Assembly: GCA_037954235.1 (NCBI GenBank)
Contig: JBBMOA010000019.1
Coordinates: 11,003,805-11,067,804 of the forward strand
Origin: Aulostomus chinensis
Lineage: Eukaryota; Chordata; Actinopteri; Syngnathiformes; Aulostomidae
DNA length: 64,000 bases
Reading direction: 5' to 3'
The first letter of the stretch is position 1. Every line of letters begins with the position of its first letter. The position numbers and the translations under genes were made by a program. Positions 62,401 to 64,000 of the stretch are shown in pieces. The notes below the pieces were generated by a model that ran no database searches, was not told where the DNA came from, and worked only from the letters and a program-made list of their open reading frames with translations.

Positions 62401-64000
62401 ACTTTCCATTTAGAAAATGACTGAAAAACATTCCTGGATCTGCCCCAAAACTTGAATCCTCTGGCTTGTGCTCCACGGACGGACAAAACAACAAATCAAG
62501 AGACAGCTTAACCTCCTTGGTGGAGATACTAAAAGTTATACAGCACGTTGGCTTTTGTTTTTAATATCCATCTTTGTAAAATAACTACTTGATACCATCT
62601 AGGAGTCAATGCTATTACTGTTGTTTGGTCCTAATCACGGCTGATCTCATTGCACCGTCATTGAATTAAGAGCCAATTTAAAAGTATGCGAATGCTGCGT
62701 GGGCGAGAAACCTTTCTTAATCCAAGCATGCAATCCTATGAATAACAATAGTAATACTCCACTCTGGATAAGCCGTTACATCTGTCTCTGTCTCTAATTT
62801 TCTCTGCTTTTTCCTCCAACACCTTTTCCATCTGCTCCCATCAGGATGAATAATATACATTTGCTTTAAAATAGCTTTAACTTAAAAATGTAAATCCCGT
62901 AAGTGTTTACGCAGTCACATTCCACCGCTATGCACCCTGGAGGAATGTAAACGCCAATTTTATTATCCGACCTGCGGGTGATTGTATTCCCTAAATAAGG
63001 CCCTGCCAATTAAGTTGCTGCGTAGTTCTATTGAGGTGAGAAGATTTATGTGTAGACAGCAGCTGTCTGATTTAGATATATCAGGGCTATTAAAATACTT
63101 CTCATGAATCGCCCAGCTTTCAGCACAATTGCCGTATTAATCTCCTCTATGCACATGAGAGTAGACATCTCATAGAGAGATTAGTTTGCAGCAGTGACTC
63201 GTCTTGTAACCTTGTAAATTGTGTGTGCCAATCATGTAGATTGCATGTGTGTTTGCCGAACTACGTCTGTGTTGTGTTTTGAGTGAAGTACTTCTACCCC
63301 AGGTCAAGTTTTTCATTTCAGAAAGTGATACGGACGTTGAAAATTCAGGAGCGAGAGCGAATGAGGGAAGCCAGCAAGGGAGCCGACTTAATGGAATACT
63401 TAATATTTGCATTTTCCAAGATATTGAGGAGTTGTGTTTTATTTTTGAAACAAGATTGGGTAGTTTGACCTCTGGCCTGGCAGCTGTGGAGCACCAGGAT
63501 GATGTAACAGAAACTGATGATGATTGAAAACTGCACATAATGTGTTAATAATACTGGCACAATTAAAAGCCTTTTTTCTTAGTGGCCACACATTTCCTGG
63601 TTAATGATCGTCATGTGACGGGTGGTTGTTAAAACATGGGATTGAAGATTAGCCTTAAACCTTAAATATGCAGAGTCTATCTGCATAATTTGAGATTAGC
63701 GAGGGTCACTGCAGTCTATAATCGTAATCAATTACAGCAGCTATGCTGATGTTAGTCACGGAGGACATGCGTGAGACCACCAGAAAGATTGTTATTTTTT
63801 CCTAGCTGGTTTATTGTGGTTGCTCCGATGGCCCCGGTGTATTTCAGGTGTTAGAATTCTATTCAGTTCCTCTAACAGAACCAATAGCGTCTCTTTTTGT
63901 GTCTAAAGTAAACCAGAACTTCACTGATACATCATGAAACTACACTTTCCACACTACATTACACAACACTACATGACTGATCTCCTGTCTCCCTGATGAC

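Larger units (their letters stand above)
40101..64000. other. Gene-poor region with no convincing exons
   Basis: I looked for spliced or single-exon coding sequence on both strands and found none with family resemblance or sensible splice signals. In human, NF2 lies next to CABP7 on this side, so its orthologue may lie beyond the right edge. Stretches such as 48200-48480, 53240-53580 and 62880-63170 look single-copy and are dense in homeodomain-like TAAT/ATTA cores; they are reasonable candidates for conserved non-coding elements but cannot be proved from one sequence. Confidence 0.5.

Noticed and set aside
63249..63527. 92-codon open frame after a CCCCAG acceptor-like site near the right edge
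   Set aside because: It resembles a terminal exon at first sight, but the peptide is low in information and matches no family I know; there is no upstream partner in the window.
40101..64000. NF2 coding exons expected next to cabp7 by synteny
   Set aside because: I searched both strands for FERM-domain-like peptides and saw none. If present, the gene lies beyond the right edge.

Overview
The window is vertebrate nuclear DNA, almost certainly from a ray-finned (teleost) fish and probably a percomorph. The evidence is spliced genes whose products align residue by residue with human orthologues, some short introns (70 bp in gal3st1), abundant CA/GA microsatellites, and teleost-type interspersed repeats with (ATGG)n tails. 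There is no bacterial, viral or plasmid content.

Layout, left to right. 1-900: a probable leftward non-coding first exon of an unidentified gene, divergent from prodh. 1719-9897 (+): prodh, 14 coding exons, 621 aa, mitochondrial proline dehydrogenase, followed by a long 3'UTR to about 11.8 kb. 14263-15601 (+): gal3st1, galactosylceramide sulfotransferase, 2 coding exons, 422 aa. 16428-16807 (-): uqcr10, the small complex III subunit, 2 exons, 62 aa. 17460-19183 (+): zmat5, the U11/U12 snRNP 20 kDa protein, 5 exons, 175 aa, head-to-head with uqcr10. 23083-39170 (-): cabp7 (calneuron-2), 5 exons, 213 aa, with a 14.4 kb first intron and probably a long 3'UTR reaching back to about 20.15 kb. From about 40 kb to 64 kb I find no convincing exon, only microsatellites, SINE-like and other interspersed repeats, and unannotated single-copy-looking DNA.

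The genes do not form a pathway. They are a conserved neighbourhood: in human, PRODH is at 22q11.2 and GAL3ST1, UQCR10, ZMAT5 and CABP7 lie at 22q12.2. UQCR10-ZMAT5-CABP7 keep the same relative order and orientation as in human. gal3st1/uqcr10 and zmat5/cabp7 converge; uqcr10/zmat5 diverge from a shared about 650 bp interval that carries NRF-1-like and ETS/GABP-like motifs.

The accessory content is repeats: a tRNA-headed SINE-like family (two copies have clear target-site duplications), a dispersed repeat carrying nuclear-receptor half-sites, a MITE, a decaying 21-bp minisatellite, and several good matches to the CTCF core, three of them within about 730 bp in cabp7 intron 1. I found no sign of a previously undescribed biological system; the most interesting items are regulatory or repeat-derived.
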